The translations under genes and the position numbers were made by a program. This document shows positions 7,272-16,071 of a DNA stretch of 64,000 bases, piece by piece. The stretch is from the NCBI RefSeq assembly GCF_007830615.1, contig NZ_VLLI01000006.1:124001-188000 (forward strand), read 5' to 3'. The notes below the pieces were generated by a model, which saw nothing but the letters and a program-made list of their open reading frames with translations, had not been told where the DNA came from and made no database searches. This DNA is from Mucilaginibacter frigoritolerans. GTDB lineage: Bacteria > Bacteroidota > Bacteroidia > Sphingobacteriales > Sphingobacteriaceae. The stretch's first letter is position 1. The number at the start of each line of letters is the position of its first letter.

Positions 7272-8483
7272 ATGCAGAACCACCCGGTATTTACAGATAA
7301 CGATCCGCAAAGCGAGCTTTCAACCCTTAACTTAGGGCCAACCCACCCTGCAACACATGGAGTATTCCAAAACGTGCTGCAATTGGATGGCGAAAGAATT
7401 GTAAGCGGTGTATCAACCATAGGTTATATTCACCGTGCATTTGAAAAAATTGCCGAACACAGGCCGTTTTATCAAATCACACCATTAACCGACAGGTTAA
7501 ACTACTGCTCATCCCCCATTAACAATATGGGCTGGCACATGACAGTTGAAAAACTTTTAGGCATCGAAACACCAAAACGTGTAGACTATCTGCGTGTAAT
7601 TGTAATGGAGCTGGCCCGTATTGCCGATCACATTGTTTGTAACGGTGTATTAGGTGTTGATACAGGGGCTTTTACAGGTTTCCTTTACATGATGGAATAC
7701 CGCGAAGCCATTTATGAAATTTATGAAGAAGTTTGTGGCTCACGCCTTACTACCAATATTGGCAGGATAGGTGGTTTTGAGCGTAATTTTAATACCATAG
7801 CTTTCAGCAAACTGCGTAAATTCTTAAAAGATTTCCCGGTAACGTTAAAAGAATTTGAATCGCTGTTTAATCGTAACCGCATATTTATTGACCGTACCAG
7901 GGATGTAGCTGCTGTAACCGCCGAAGAAGCATTAAGCTATAGCTGGAGCGGCCCGCTATTACGTGCAGCAGGCGTTGATTATGATGTAAGAGCGATGGAG
8001 CCTTATTCATCATATGATGATTTTGAATTTGAAGTTCCGGTTGGTACCAATGGTGATGTTTACAACCGCTTTTTAGTTCGTAACGAAGAAATGTGGCAAA
8101 GCTTACGTTTAATTGAGCAAGCTTTGGTTAAACTTGAAAAAGAACCATCGGATATTTTCCATGCTGATGTACCTGATTTTTACCTTCCTCCAAAAGAGGA
8201 TGTTTATAATAACATGGAAGCTTTGATCTATCACTTTAAAATTGTGATGGGCGAAGTACCAACCCCAACAACTGAAGTTTACCATGCAGTTGAAGGTGCC
8301 AATGGCGAATTAGGATTTTACCTGGTAAATGATGGCGGCAGATCGCCATACCGTTTGCATTTCCGCAGACCAAGTTTTATCAATTACCAGATGTATGCCC
8401 CAATGAGTCGCGGTATGTTATTATCAGACGCAATTATTAACATGAGTAGTTTAAACGTTATAGCCGGAGAGTTAGATGCTTAG
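7272..8483 (+). CDS. nuoD: NADH-quinone oxidoreductase subunit D
   Basis: 403 aa. The 49-kDa subunit, related to the large subunit of NiFe hydrogenases, which forms the quinone-reaction chamber with NuoB. Family landmarks are LNLGPTHPATHG at about 19-30, the YIHRAFEKIAEH stretch near 55, and the C-terminal INMSSLNVIAGELDA. The length is normal. Its 3' end overlaps nuoE by 8 nt. Confidence 0.97.
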   Translation: MQNHPVFTDNDPQSELSTLNLGPTHPATHGVFQNVLQLDGERIVSGVSTIGYIHRAFEKIAEHRPFYQITPLTDRLNYCSSPINNMGWHMTVEKLLGIETPKRVDYLRVIVMELARIADHIVCNGVLGVDTGAFTGFLYMMEYREAIYEIYEEVCGSRLTTNIGRIGGFERNFNTIAFSKLRKFLKDFPVTLKEFESLFNRNRIFIDRTRDVAAVTAEEALSYSWSGPLLRAAGVDYDVRAMEPYSSYDDFEFEVPVGTNGDVYNRFLVRNEEMWQSLRLIEQALVKLEKEPSDIFHADVPDFYLPPKEDVYNNMEALIYHFKIVMGEVPTPTTEVYHAVEGANGELGFYLVNDGGRSPYRLHFRRPSFINYQMYAPMSRGMLLSDAIINMSSLNVIAGELDA

Positions 8484-9000
8484 AGTTGACGAAGCCCAGG
8501 CACCGGTTGAGTTTTCGCCGGAGCTGATCAGTAAGTTTGATGACATTGTGAGCCGTTACCCAAAAGGTAAACAAAAATCGGCTTTATTACCTATACTCCA
8601 TTTAGTACAGGCAGAGTTTGGCTGGGTTAGCCCAATAGCCATGGATAAAGTTGCCGAATACCTGAGCATTCAGCATATTGAGGTATATGAGGTGGCCAGC
8701 TTTTACAGCATGTACTTTTTACGCCCTCAAGGTAAGTTTGTACTGGAAGTTTGCCGCACCGGACCTTGCTGTTTAGTAGGTGCCGAAAAAATAATGGATT
8801 ATATTGAAGAAAAGCTGGGTGTAAAAGAAGGTGAAGTAACTGCCGATGGCCTGTTTAGCTGGCGTGGAGTAGAATGCCTTGCAGCATGTGGCTTTGGCCC
8901 TGTTTTACAAATAGGTCCTGAATACACTTTTTACGAAAATTTAACACCAAACTCAGTTGATAAGCTGATTGCAGAATTAAAAGCAAAAGGCCATAATTAA
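8476..9000 (+). CDS. nuoE: NADH-quinone oxidoreductase subunit E
   Basis: 174 aa. The 24-kDa thioredoxin-fold subunit carrying the 2Fe-2S cluster N1a. The ligands are Cys93 and Cys98 (EVCRTGPC) and Cys134 and Cys138 (ECLAAC). Its presence with NuoF and NuoG shows that this complex I has the NADH-oxidising module, unlike the 11-subunit forms that use ferredoxin or another donor. It overlaps nuoD by 8 nt; the next ORF begins 3 nt after it. Confidence 0.97.
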   Translation: MLRVDEAQAPVEFSPELISKFDDIVSRYPKGKQKSALLPILHLVQAEFGWVSPIAMDKVAEYLSIQHIEVYEVASFYSMYFLRPQGKFVLEVCRTGPCCLVGAEKIMDYIEEKLGVKEGEVTADGLFSWRGVECLAACGFGPVLQIGPEYTFYENLTPNSVDKLIAELKAKGHN

Positions 9001-9003
9001 AAA

Positions 9004-9186
9004 ATGAACAGAACAAGTTTAATCATAACTGATGCATTGTTCGTAATTACCATAATTGTTATCCATTACGGGAATGGTGATTTCAATAAAAATCCGTTGA
9101 TATTAAACTTATTGATTGTAGTAGCTTTAGCAAGCTGCATTATCAGACATATTAATTATTACAAGCTGACCAAAAAGATATATTAA
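9004..9186 (+). CDS. Small membrane protein inserted between nuoE and nuoF
   Basis: 60 aa, beginning 3 nt after nuoE and ending 6 nt before nuoF, so it is translated, if at all, within the nuo mRNA. Two hydrophobic segments (about 5-22 and 31-47) are joined by a short polar loop (HYGNGDFNKNP), and the tail is basic (YYKLTKKIY). It is not one of the 14 standard complex I subunits and I do not recognise a family. It could be an accessory subunit, an assembly aid, or an unrelated small ORF that inserted neutrally. The tight spacing favours real translation. Confidence 0.6.
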   Translation: MNRTSLIITDALFVITIIVIHYGNGDFNKNPLILNLLIVVALASCIIRHINYYKLTKKIY

Positions 9187-9192
9187 GCAGCA

Positions 9193-10557
9193 ATGGCACG
9201 TAAATTACTTTTAGAACATATTAACGTTTCCGGCATCAATACCTTTGATGTTTATCGCTCAAAAGGCGGTTATGCTTCTGTTGAAAAAGCACTGAAAACC
9301 ATGTCGCCGGATGATGTGGTTGAAGAAGTTAAAAAATCAGGATTACGTGGCCGTGGTGGTGCAGGTTTCCCTACCGGGATGAAATGGAGCTTTCTGGCAA
9401 AACCAGAAGGTGTAGCCCGTTACCTGGTTTGCAATGCTGACGAATCAGAACCCGGAACTTTTAAAGACCGTTACCTGATGACCCATATTCCTCACTTACT
9501 AATTGAGGGAATGATAGTATCCAGCTTTGCTTTAGGTGCCAAAACATCATACATCTATGTTCGTGGCGAAATGATGCCACAAATCAGGATACTGGAAAGA
9601 GCAATTGCAGAAGCAAAAAATGCAGGTTTCTTAGGTAAGAATATATTAGGCACAGGTTACGATCTGGAACTATACGTACAACCAGGCGGTGGCGCTTATA
9701 TCTGTGGTGAAGAAACTGCATTATTAGAATCATTGGAAGGTAAACGTGGTAATCCGCGCATTAAACCACCATTCCCTGCTATTGCAGGTTTATATGGCTG
9801 CCCTACCGTAGTAAACAATGTTGAATCAATTGCCGCAGTAGTGCCTATCATTAATGAAGGTGGCGAAGAGTATACTAAAATTGGTGTTGGCCGTAGTACT
9901 GGTACCAAATTAATCTCTGCCGGTGGTAATATTAAAAATCCTGGTGTTTTTGAAATTGAATTAGGTCTTCCAGTGGAAGAGTTTTTATATTCTGACGAGT
10001 ATTGCGGCGGTATAGCCAATGGCAAACGTTTAAAAGCGGTAGTTGCCGGTGGTTCGTCAGTTCCAATTTTGCCTGCTAACCTTTTCCTTAAAACCATTAA
10101 TAATGAGCCCCGCTTAATGAGCTACGAATCATTAGCAGATGGTGGATTTGTTAGCGGAACCATGATGGGTTCTGGCGGTTTTATTGCTTTTGATGAAGAT
10201 CAGTGCATTGTACGTAATACCTGGAACTTTACCCGTTTCTATCACCACGAAAGTTGCGGACAATGTTCGCCTTGCCGTGAAGGTACCGGATGGATGGAAA
10301 AAGTATTGCACCGTTTAGAACATGGCCATGGAAAAATGAGCGACATGGATTTGTTGGTTGATGTTTCTAAAAAAATTGAAGGAAATACTATATGTCCTTT
10401 AGGTGATGCAGCCGCATGGCCGGTGGCATCAGCAATCCGTCACTTCAGAGATGAATTTGAATGGCACGTTACCAATGCTTCTGAAGCAGTATCAAGGAAT
10501 TATGGTTTGGCACATTACGCCGACCCACTTCCTAAAAAAGAAGAAACACCAGCATAA
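9193..10557 (+). CDS. nuoF: NADH-quinone oxidoreductase subunit F (NADH-binding)
   Basis: 454 aa. The 51-kDa subunit that binds NADH and FMN and passes electrons to cluster N3. The glycine-rich nucleotide-binding loop GRGGAGFPTG is at 53-62. The FMN-site segment CNADESEPGTFKDR follows at 80-93. The N3 ligands are Cys355, Cys358, Cys361 (SCGQCSPCREGTGW) and Cys401 (TICPLGDAAAWP). The length is typical. A 61-nt gap containing a small TCGTTA/TAACGA inverted repeat separates it from nuoG. Confidence 0.98.
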   Translation: MARKLLLEHINVSGINTFDVYRSKGGYASVEKALKTMSPDDVVEEVKKSGLRGRGGAGFPTGMKWSFLAKPEGVARYLVCNADESEPGTFKDRYLMTHIPHLLIEGMIVSSFALGAKTSYIYVRGEMMPQIRILERAIAEAKNAGFLGKNILGTGYDLELYVQPGGGAYICGEETALLESLEGKRGNPRIKPPFPAIAGLYGCPTVVNNVESIAAVVPIINEGGEEYTKIGVGRSTGTKLISAGGNIKNPGVFEIELGLPVEEFLYSDEYCGGIANGKRLKAVVAGGSSVPILPANLFLKTINNEPRLMSYESLADGGFVSGTMMGSGGFIAFDEDQCIVRNTWNFTRFYHHESCGQCSPCREGTGWMEKVLHRLEHGHGKMSDMDLLVDVSKKIEGNTICPLGDAAAWPVASAIRHFRDEFEWHVTNASEAVSRNYGLAHYADPLPKKEETPA

Positions 10558-10618
10558 ATAAAACATTTGTCGTTACATAACGATAAGAACTAAATATTGA
10601 GTTTTTAATTTTAACTTA

Positions 10619-11614
10619 ATGAAAGTAACAATAGACGGAATACCCGTTGAAGTAGAACCAGGAACAACCATCTTAAATGCCGCAAGGCAAATTGGTGGTG
10701 ACATAGTTCCGCCTGCTATGTGCTATTATTCCAAACTGGAAGGCAGCGGTGGTAAATGCCGTACCTGCCTGGTTAAGGTTAGCAAAGGATCTGAAAAAGA
10801 CCCTCGCCCTATGCCTAAACTGGTAGCATCATGCCGTACTACGGTAATGGATGGGATGGAAGTACAAAACATCACCTCGCCCGAAGTAATTGAAGCACGT
10901 AAAGGAATAGTGGAGATATTGTTGATTAATCACCCGCTGGATTGCCCTATTTGCGATCAGGCAGGCGAGTGCGATCTGCAAAACCTTGGCTTTGAACACG
11001 GTGCAGTTAAAACCCGTTATGAGTTTGACCGCCGCACGTTCGAAAAAATCGATATTGGCGATAAGATCCAACTGCACATGACCCGTTGTATTTTATGCTA
11101 CCGTTGCGTTTTCACTGCCGATCAGATTACCGATCATCGTATTCACGGTATTTTAAACCGTGGAGATCACTCCGAAATATCTACCTACATTAAAGCAGCT
11201 GTTGATAATGATTTTTCAGGAAACGTTATTGATGTATGCCCTGTAGGTGCTTTAACCGATAAAACTTTCCGTTTCAAAAATCGTGTTTGGTTTACCAAGC
11301 CAGTTGATGCACATCGTGATTGCGATCATGAAAAATGCAATGGAAAAGTAACCTTATGGTATAAAGGCGAAGAGGTTTTACGTGTTACTGCCCGTAAAGA
11401 TAAATATGGTGAGGTAGAAGAATTTATTTGCAATACCTGTCGCTTCGATAAAAAGAAAACCAGTGATTGGGTAATTGAAGGTCCTCGTAAAATTTCGCAC
11501 AAATCGGTTATCAGTGCAAATCACTACGAGTTTAAACCTTTGCCGGTTGTTAAAACTAACCCGCAATTAATGGAAAAGAATAAAGAACAATTTGAACGAG
11601 ATACACGCTTATAA
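10619..11614 (+). CDS. nuoG: NADH-quinone oxidoreductase subunit G, short form
   Basis: 331 aa, against roughly 700-900 in proteobacterial NuoG, because the molybdopterin-like domain is missing. The electron-transfer part is intact: 2Fe-2S ligands Cys35, Cys47, Cys50, Cys72; the His-ligated 4Fe-4S cluster with His105, Cys109, Cys112, Cys118; and a second 4Fe-4S set Cys157, Cys160, Cys163, Cys207. Four further cysteines (235, 240, 271, 274) sit near the C-terminus, where the N7 cluster of long NuoG would lie. The frame runs cleanly into nuoH (1-nt overlap), so this is a natural short version rather than a broken gene. I believe short forms are usual in related Bacteroidota. Confidence 0.93.
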   Translation: MKVTIDGIPVEVEPGTTILNAARQIGGDIVPPAMCYYSKLEGSGGKCRTCLVKVSKGSEKDPRPMPKLVASCRTTVMDGMEVQNITSPEVIEARKGIVEILLINHPLDCPICDQAGECDLQNLGFEHGAVKTRYEFDRRTFEKIDIGDKIQLHMTRCILCYRCVFTADQITDHRIHGILNRGDHSEISTYIKAAVDNDFSGNVIDVCPVGALTDKTFRFKNRVWFTKPVDAHRDCDHEKCNGKVTLWYKGEEVLRVTARKDKYGEVEEFICNTCRFDKKKTSDWVIEGPRKISHKSVISANHYEFKPLPVVKTNPQLMEKNKEQFERDTRL

Positions 11615-12645
11615 TGGGACTTGCAGATATAATAATTAAACTGGTACTGGTAGTTATCATTTTTGCGATAAGCCTGGTAATAGCCATGTACTCCACTTAT
11701 GCCGAACGTAAGATTGCGGCATTTTTTCAAGATCGTATAGGTCCTAACCGTGCCGGTCCGTGGGGCCTTTTACAGCCACTGGCTGATGGTGGTAAAATGT
11801 TCTTAAAGGAAGAAATCATCCCTACCCATGCCAATACTTTCCTGTTTATTGCAGGTCCTTCGTTAGCTATCTTAACTGCTTGTATTGGTTCTGCGGTTAT
11901 CCCATGGGGACAACAAATGACCATTGGCTCACACGTTATTGATTTGCAGGTTGCTGACATTAATGTGGGGATTCTTTACATTTTTGGCGTTGTTTCCTTA
12001 GGTGTATACGGCGTAATGATAGGTGGATGGGCATCAAACAATAAATATTCTTTATTGGGTGCTATCCGTGCTGCATCACAAAATATCAGCTATGAAATTT
12101 CAATGGGCTTGTCAATCATCGCTTTATTGATGGTTACCGGTACTTTGAGCCTTCGTCAAATTGCTGAGCAACAACACAGCTGGCATTGGAATATCCTTTA
12201 CCAGCCACTTGGCTTTTTACTATTTATAGTATGTGCCTTTGCTGAAACTAACCGTACCCCATTCGATTTGCCTGAGTGCGAAACCGAACTGGTTGGTGGC
12301 TATCATACCGAATATTCATCAATGAAATTGGGTTTCTACCTGTTTGCTGAGTATATTAACATGTTCATTTCATCAGCAGTAATGGCAACATTATACTGGG
12401 GTGGATATAATTATCCGGGGATGGATTGGGTATTAGCCCATACCGGACCAGCTATAGGCCCACTTATTGGTGTGGTAGTTCTGTTTGCAAAAATATTTTT
12501 ATTCATATTCTTCTTTATGTGGGTTCGATGGACCATTCCGCGCTTCCGTTATGATCAGTTAATGGATTTGGGTTGGAAAGTTTTGATCCCACTGGCTATA
12601 GCAAATATTATAGCAACTGGATTATGGATTACTTTTATTAAATAA
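11614..12645 (+). CDS. nuoH: NADH-quinone oxidoreductase subunit H
   Basis: 343 aa, about eight transmembrane helices. This subunit joins the membrane arm to the peripheral arm and forms part of the quinone entry channel. Recognisable segments are ERKIAAFFQDRIGPNRAGPWG at about 30-50, ETNRTPFDLPE near 211-221 with the conserved acidic loop, and the C-terminal FMWVRWTIPRFRYDQLM. It overlaps nuoG by 1 nt and is followed 9 nt later by nuoI. Confidence 0.98.
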   Translation: MGLADIIIKLVLVVIIFAISLVIAMYSTYAERKIAAFFQDRIGPNRAGPWGLLQPLADGGKMFLKEEIIPTHANTFLFIAGPSLAILTACIGSAVIPWGQQMTIGSHVIDLQVADINVGILYIFGVVSLGVYGVMIGGWASNNKYSLLGAIRAASQNISYEISMGLSIIALLMVTGTLSLRQIAEQQHSWHWNILYQPLGFLLFIVCAFAETNRTPFDLPECETELVGGYHTEYSSMKLGFYLFAEYINMFISSAVMATLYWGGYNYPGMDWVLAHTGPAIGPLIGVVVLFAKIFLFIFFFMWVRWTIPRFRYDQLMDLGWKVLIPLAIANIIATGLWITFIK

Positions 12646-12654
12646 GGGATAAAG

Positions 12655-13152
12655 ATGGAATCGTTAAGTAATAAACGTAAGGTATTGGAGTCAAAGCCAC
12701 TCAATTTTTGGGAAAGGGCTTATCTTCCTGCTATAGTTCAGGGGCTTTCAATTACCATGAAACACTTTTTCAGGAAACCGGTAACTATCAGTTATCCTGA
12801 AGAACAACGTGAGTTTTCAGAGAATTTCCGTGGCATGCATTCGCTTAAACGCGATGAAAACGGTAAAGAACGTTGCACCGCCTGTGGTTTGTGCGCTTTA
12901 TCATGCCCGGCAGAAGCAATCACCATGATAGCTGCAGAACGCCAGAAAGGCGAAGAGCACTTATACCGTGAAGAAAAATATGCTGCTGTATATGAAATTA
13001 ATATGCTGCGTTGCATCTTCTGCGGATTGTGTGAAGAAGCATGCCCTAAAGAAGCTATCTATTTAGATGGCAACATTGTACCGGCAGACTATTTAAGGAA
13101 AGATTTTATTTACGGTAAAGACAAATTAGTAGAAGCTCCCTTAAATCAATAA
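12655..13152 (+). CDS. nuoI: NADH-quinone oxidoreductase subunit I
   Basis: 165 aa. Ferredoxin-like subunit with two 4Fe-4S clusters (N6a and N6b). The first motif is Cys74, Cys77, Cys80, Cys84 (CTACGLCALSC) and the second Cys120, Cys123, Cys126, Cys130 (CIFCGLCEEAC), each followed by a P-x-E-A-I segment. The N-terminal amphipathic helix (about 25-40) matches the membrane-contacting region of the family. It is the last gene before a 60-nt gap containing a hairpin. Confidence 0.98.
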   Translation: MESLSNKRKVLESKPLNFWERAYLPAIVQGLSITMKHFFRKPVTISYPEEQREFSENFRGMHSLKRDENGKERCTACGLCALSCPAEAITMIAAERQKGEEHLYREEKYAAVYEINMLRCIFCGLCEEACPKEAIYLDGNIVPADYLRKDFIYGKDKLVEAPLNQ

Positions 13153-13161
13153 AGAAGTTTT

Positions 13162-13197
13162 ATACCTTTGCCCTACTCTTTTAGGGGGTAAAGGTAT
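13162..13197 (+). promoter_or_regulatory. Hairpin and overlapping -7-like box between nuoI and nuoJ
   Basis: ATACCTTT (13162-13169) pairs with AAAGGTAT (13190-13197), with an inner CCCTA/TAGGG pairing, and TTT follows. The same left arm contains TACCTTTG (13163-13170), a match to the -7 consensus TAnnTTTG. It is therefore either an internal attenuator or terminator, or a promoter for nuoJ whose start lies inside the repeat. The two readings cannot be separated from sequence alone. Confidence 0.45.
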
Positions 13198-13212
13198 TTT
13201 CAAATATAAATC

Positions 13213-13710
13213 ATGAGTACATTTTACTTCATCGCATTTTTGTCCATATTTTTTTCAATACTGGTAATTACGGCGAAAAACCCCGTGCATAGTATACTTT
13301 ACCTGATACTTACCTTTTTCACTTTTACCATTCACTATGTTTTATTAAATGCCCAGTTTTTGGCCATTGTTAATTTCATTGTGTACATGGGGGCTATCCT
13401 GGTATTATTCTTATATACCCTTATGCTCATTAACCTGAACAAGGAATCAGAACCTCGTAAATCAAACGTGGTTAAAATAGCAGGCTTTATAGGTGGTGGT
13501 TGTTTTTTACTTGCAATAGTATCAGCAGTAAAAGCTTTCAACGGTTCGCAATTGGTAATTTTGCAGGATCCAAACCTTGGTCTTGTAAAAAATCTGGGTA
13601 AAATACTATTTAACGAATATTTATTACCATTTGAAGTATCATCAATATTGCTGTTATCAGCAATGGTTGGTGCTGTTTTATTGGCTACTAAAGACCCCAA
13701 AACAACCTGA
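13213..13710 (+). CDS. nuoJ: NADH-quinone oxidoreductase subunit J
   Basis: 165 aa with about five transmembrane helices, matching the length and pattern of NuoJ. The conserved third-helix region is clear ([22 protein letters not shown], residues about 55-76), the site of the helix with the pi-bulge in solved complexes. The C-terminal helix ([18 protein letters not shown]) is also typical. Its stop TGA overlaps the nuoK ATG by one base. Confidence 0.96.
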   Translation: MSTFYFIAFLSIFFSILVITAKNPVHSILYLILTFFTFTIHYVLLNAQFLAIVNFIVYMGAILVLFLYTLMLINLNKESEPRKSNVVKIAGFIGGGCFLLAIVSAVKAFNGSQLVILQDPNLGLVKNLGKILFNEYLLPFEVSSILLLSAMVGAVLLATKDPKTT

Positions 13711-14039
13711 TGGAAACTTTAACACACAATATTCAAGCTATTCCGCTTAACCACTACATTTTATTAAGTTCTATTATATTTTCGATTGGGGTTATTGGTG
13801 TATTAATCCGCCGCAACGCTATCGTAATATTTATGTCGGTCGAGCTAATGCTCAATTCAGTTAATTTATTGCTTGCAGCATTCTCGGTTTATCGTGGTGA
13901 TGCGACTGGACAGGTTTTTGTATTTTTTATTATGGCCCTGGCCGCTGCCGAAGTAGCAGTAGGTTTGGCTATTATCGTAATGATCTATAGAAATACAAAT
14001 TCAATAGACATTAATGTACTGAACAGGCTTAAATGGTAA
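13710..14039 (+). CDS. nuoK: NADH-quinone oxidoreductase subunit K
   Basis: 109 aa, three transmembrane helices. The family signature is visible: [30 protein letters not shown] at about 26-55 with the buried Glu in SVELMLN, and [14 protein letters not shown] with the second buried Glu. These glutamates belong to the proton-transfer axis of the membrane arm. It overlaps nuoJ by 1 nt. A strong terminator stands right after it, before nuoL. Confidence 0.97.
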   Translation: METLTHNIQAIPLNHYILLSSIIFSIGVIGVLIRRNAIVIFMSVELMLNSVNLLLAAFSVYRGDATGQVFVFFIMALAAAEVAVGLAIIVMIYRNTNSIDINVLNRLKW

Positions 14040-14046
14040 ATGATTT

Positions 14047-14076
14047 CTGAAGCCGGCTTTCCGGCTTCGGTTTTTT
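14047..14076 (+). terminator. Rho-independent terminator between nuoK and nuoL
   Basis: GAAGCCGG (14049-14056) pairs with CCGGCTTC (14061-14068) around CTTT. The stem extends by one G-T and one C-G pair and is followed by six Ts (14071-14076). It is a textbook terminator, 8 nt after the nuoK stop and inside the nuo locus. Confidence 0.85.
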
Positions 14077-14137
14077 AAAGATAAACTCGCGTCGTTGAGA
14101 GACTCTTGACAATGACAAATAATTTATAGTATAACAA

Positions 14138-16045
14138 ATGGATAAATATATCTGGCTTATTCCTATACTACCGTTAGCCGGTTTTATTATTAACGGTATC
14201 GGCCGTAACGCGTTACCAAAGGCTTTTATAGGCTTTTTGGCAAGTTTTCTGGTGCTGGTTTCTTTTGGCTTAAGTATCGGTGCTTTTTTACAGGTACAAC
14301 ATACCGGTCAATTTCCTGCCCACTTATTTAACTGGTTCTCGGTACTTGAATTCAAGGTCTCCTTCGATTTCCTGATCGATCAGCTTAGTTCAATTATGTT
14401 GCTGATTATTACCGGTGTGGGTTTTTTAATCCACTTATATTCTATCGGTTATATGAAAGATGATGCCGGTTTCGGTAAGTTCTTTGCATACCTTAACCTG
14501 TTTATCTTCTTCATGCTTTTATTGGTGATGGGATCAAACTACCTGGTAATGTTTATTGGCTGGGAAGGTGTAGGTTTATGCTCATACCTGTTAATCGGTT
14601 TCTGGTATTCAAACCCAGCTTATGCTGATGCTGCTAAAAAAGCATTCATCATGAACCGTATTGGCGATTTAGGCTTTATCATTGGTATATTTATCCTGAT
14701 TGTATTTTTTGGAAGTGCAAACTTTGCTGATATCTTCCCTAAGGCGGCTACACCTCAATATGCAACAACAACACCTTATGTTGTAATTACATTATTATTG
14801 TTTGTAGGTGCTGTAGGTAAATCGGCTCAGCTGCCTCTATTTACCTGGTTACCTGATGCAATGGCCGGTCCAACTCCGGTATCAGCGTTAATACACGCAG
14901 CAACGATGGTAACTGCAGGTATTTATATGATTGCCCGTTCAAATATTTTATTTACGCTTGCCCCTGTAACGCTTCATGTAATAGCAATTGTGGGTTTAAC
15001 CACTGCTGTTGTTGCTGCATTAATAGCACTATCACAAACAGATATTAAAAAAGTATTGGCCTATTCAACAGTATCACAGTTGGGTTATATGTTTTTAGGC
15101 TTAGGCGTTGGTGCTTATACGGGTGCATTTTTCCACGTATTAACTCATGCATTCTTCAAAGCGCTTTTATTCCTTGGTGCAGGTTCAGTTATCCACGGAA
15201 TGAGTGGTGAGCAGGACATGCGTAAAATGGGCGGACTGAGAAGCAAATTGCCTATTACCTTTATAACTATGTTGATTGGTACTCTTGCCATTTCTGGTAT
15301 TCCGCCATTTGCAGGCTTCTTTTCAAAAGATGAAATTTTGGCGCATACCTTTACTTACAGCAAAAGCATGTACGCAATTGGTGTAATTACGGCTATGTTT
15401 ACTTCATTTTATATGTTCCGCATGTTATACCTTACTTTCTGGGGTAAATTTCGCGGCACACATGAGCAGGAGCATCACTTACATGAATCACCTGCATCAA
15501 TGACTATTCCATTGATTGTACTGGCTATCTTATCCATTGTAGGTGGTTTTATCGGCATACCGGATTCATTGTGGAGCGGCCATCATATATTAGGTAAATT
15601 CTTATCTCCGGTATTTACAAACTCAGCAGCCATTTTAAAAGAAGTATCCTCATCACAATCAACAGAAATAACCTTAATGGCTATTTCTGTTGGCGGAGCT
15701 TTAATTGCCTTGGTTTATGCTTACTTAAGATATGTGAAAAATGCTCACGTACCGGTGGCAGACGAAGAAGAACGCCCGGCACTGGCAAGTTTATCTTATC
15801 ACAAATTTTATATCGACGAATTATACGATACCATTATCCGCAAACCATTAGATTTTCTATCAGATTTCTTCTACAGAGTAATTGATAAGTTAGGCATTGA
15901 TGGAATTGTTAATGGTATAGGCAAAGGCACTATGGAATCGAGTAAAGGTTTGCGTTTATTGCAAACAGGTAATGTTGGATATTATATTTTTATGATGGTT
16001 GTGGGTATCATTTCCATCCTTTTTTACATTGTATTTAAAAAGTAA
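14138..16045 (+). CDS. nuoL: NADH-quinone oxidoreductase subunit L
   Basis: 635 aa. The largest antiporter-like proton-pumping subunit, at the far end of the membrane arm. Landmarks are GWEGVGLCSYLLIGFW at about 141-156 with the key Glu, the GKSAQLPLFTWLPDAMAGPTPVSALIHAATMV stretch at about 228-259 with its Lys and His residues, and a long C-terminal extension. The extension includes a final transmembrane helix after residue 610, consistent with the lateral helix HL. It is separated from nuoK by a terminator and 98 nt, so it must have its own promoter or rely on read-through. Confidence 0.97.
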   Translation: MDKYIWLIPILPLAGFIINGIGRNALPKAFIGFLASFLVLVSFGLSIGAFLQVQHTGQFPAHLFNWFSVLEFKVSFDFLIDQLSSIMLLIITGVGFLIHLYSIGYMKDDAGFGKFFAYLNLFIFFMLLLVMGSNYLVMFIGWEGVGLCSYLLIGFWYSNPAYADAAKKAFIMNRIGDLGFIIGIFILIVFFGSANFADIFPKAATPQYATTTPYVVITLLLFVGAVGKSAQLPLFTWLPDAMAGPTPVSALIHAATMVTAGIYMIARSNILFTLAPVTLHVIAIVGLTTAVVAALIALSQTDIKKVLAYSTVSQLGYMFLGLGVGAYTGAFFHVLTHAFFKALLFLGAGSVIHGMSGEQDMRKMGGLRSKLPITFITMLIGTLAISGIPPFAGFFSKDEILAHTFTYSKSMYAIGVITAMFTSFYMFRMLYLTFWGKFRGTHEQEHHLHESPASMTIPLIVLAILSIVGGFIGIPDSLWSGHHILGKFLSPVFTNSAAILKEVSSSQSTEITLMAISVGGALIALVYAYLRYVKNAHVPVADEEERPALASLSYHKFYIDELYDTIIRKPLDFLSDFFYRVIDKLGIDGIVNGIGKGTMESSKGLRLLQTGNVGYYIFMMVVGIISILFYIVFKK

Positions 16046-16071
16046 AGAACGATTAGCGTTTATAATATAAA

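Noticed and set aside
10619..11614. nuoG as a truncated pseudogene
   Set aside because: All cluster ligands of the N-terminal region are present, the frame ends naturally at the nuoH start, and no remnant of the missing domain follows. Short NuoG appears normal for the lineage.
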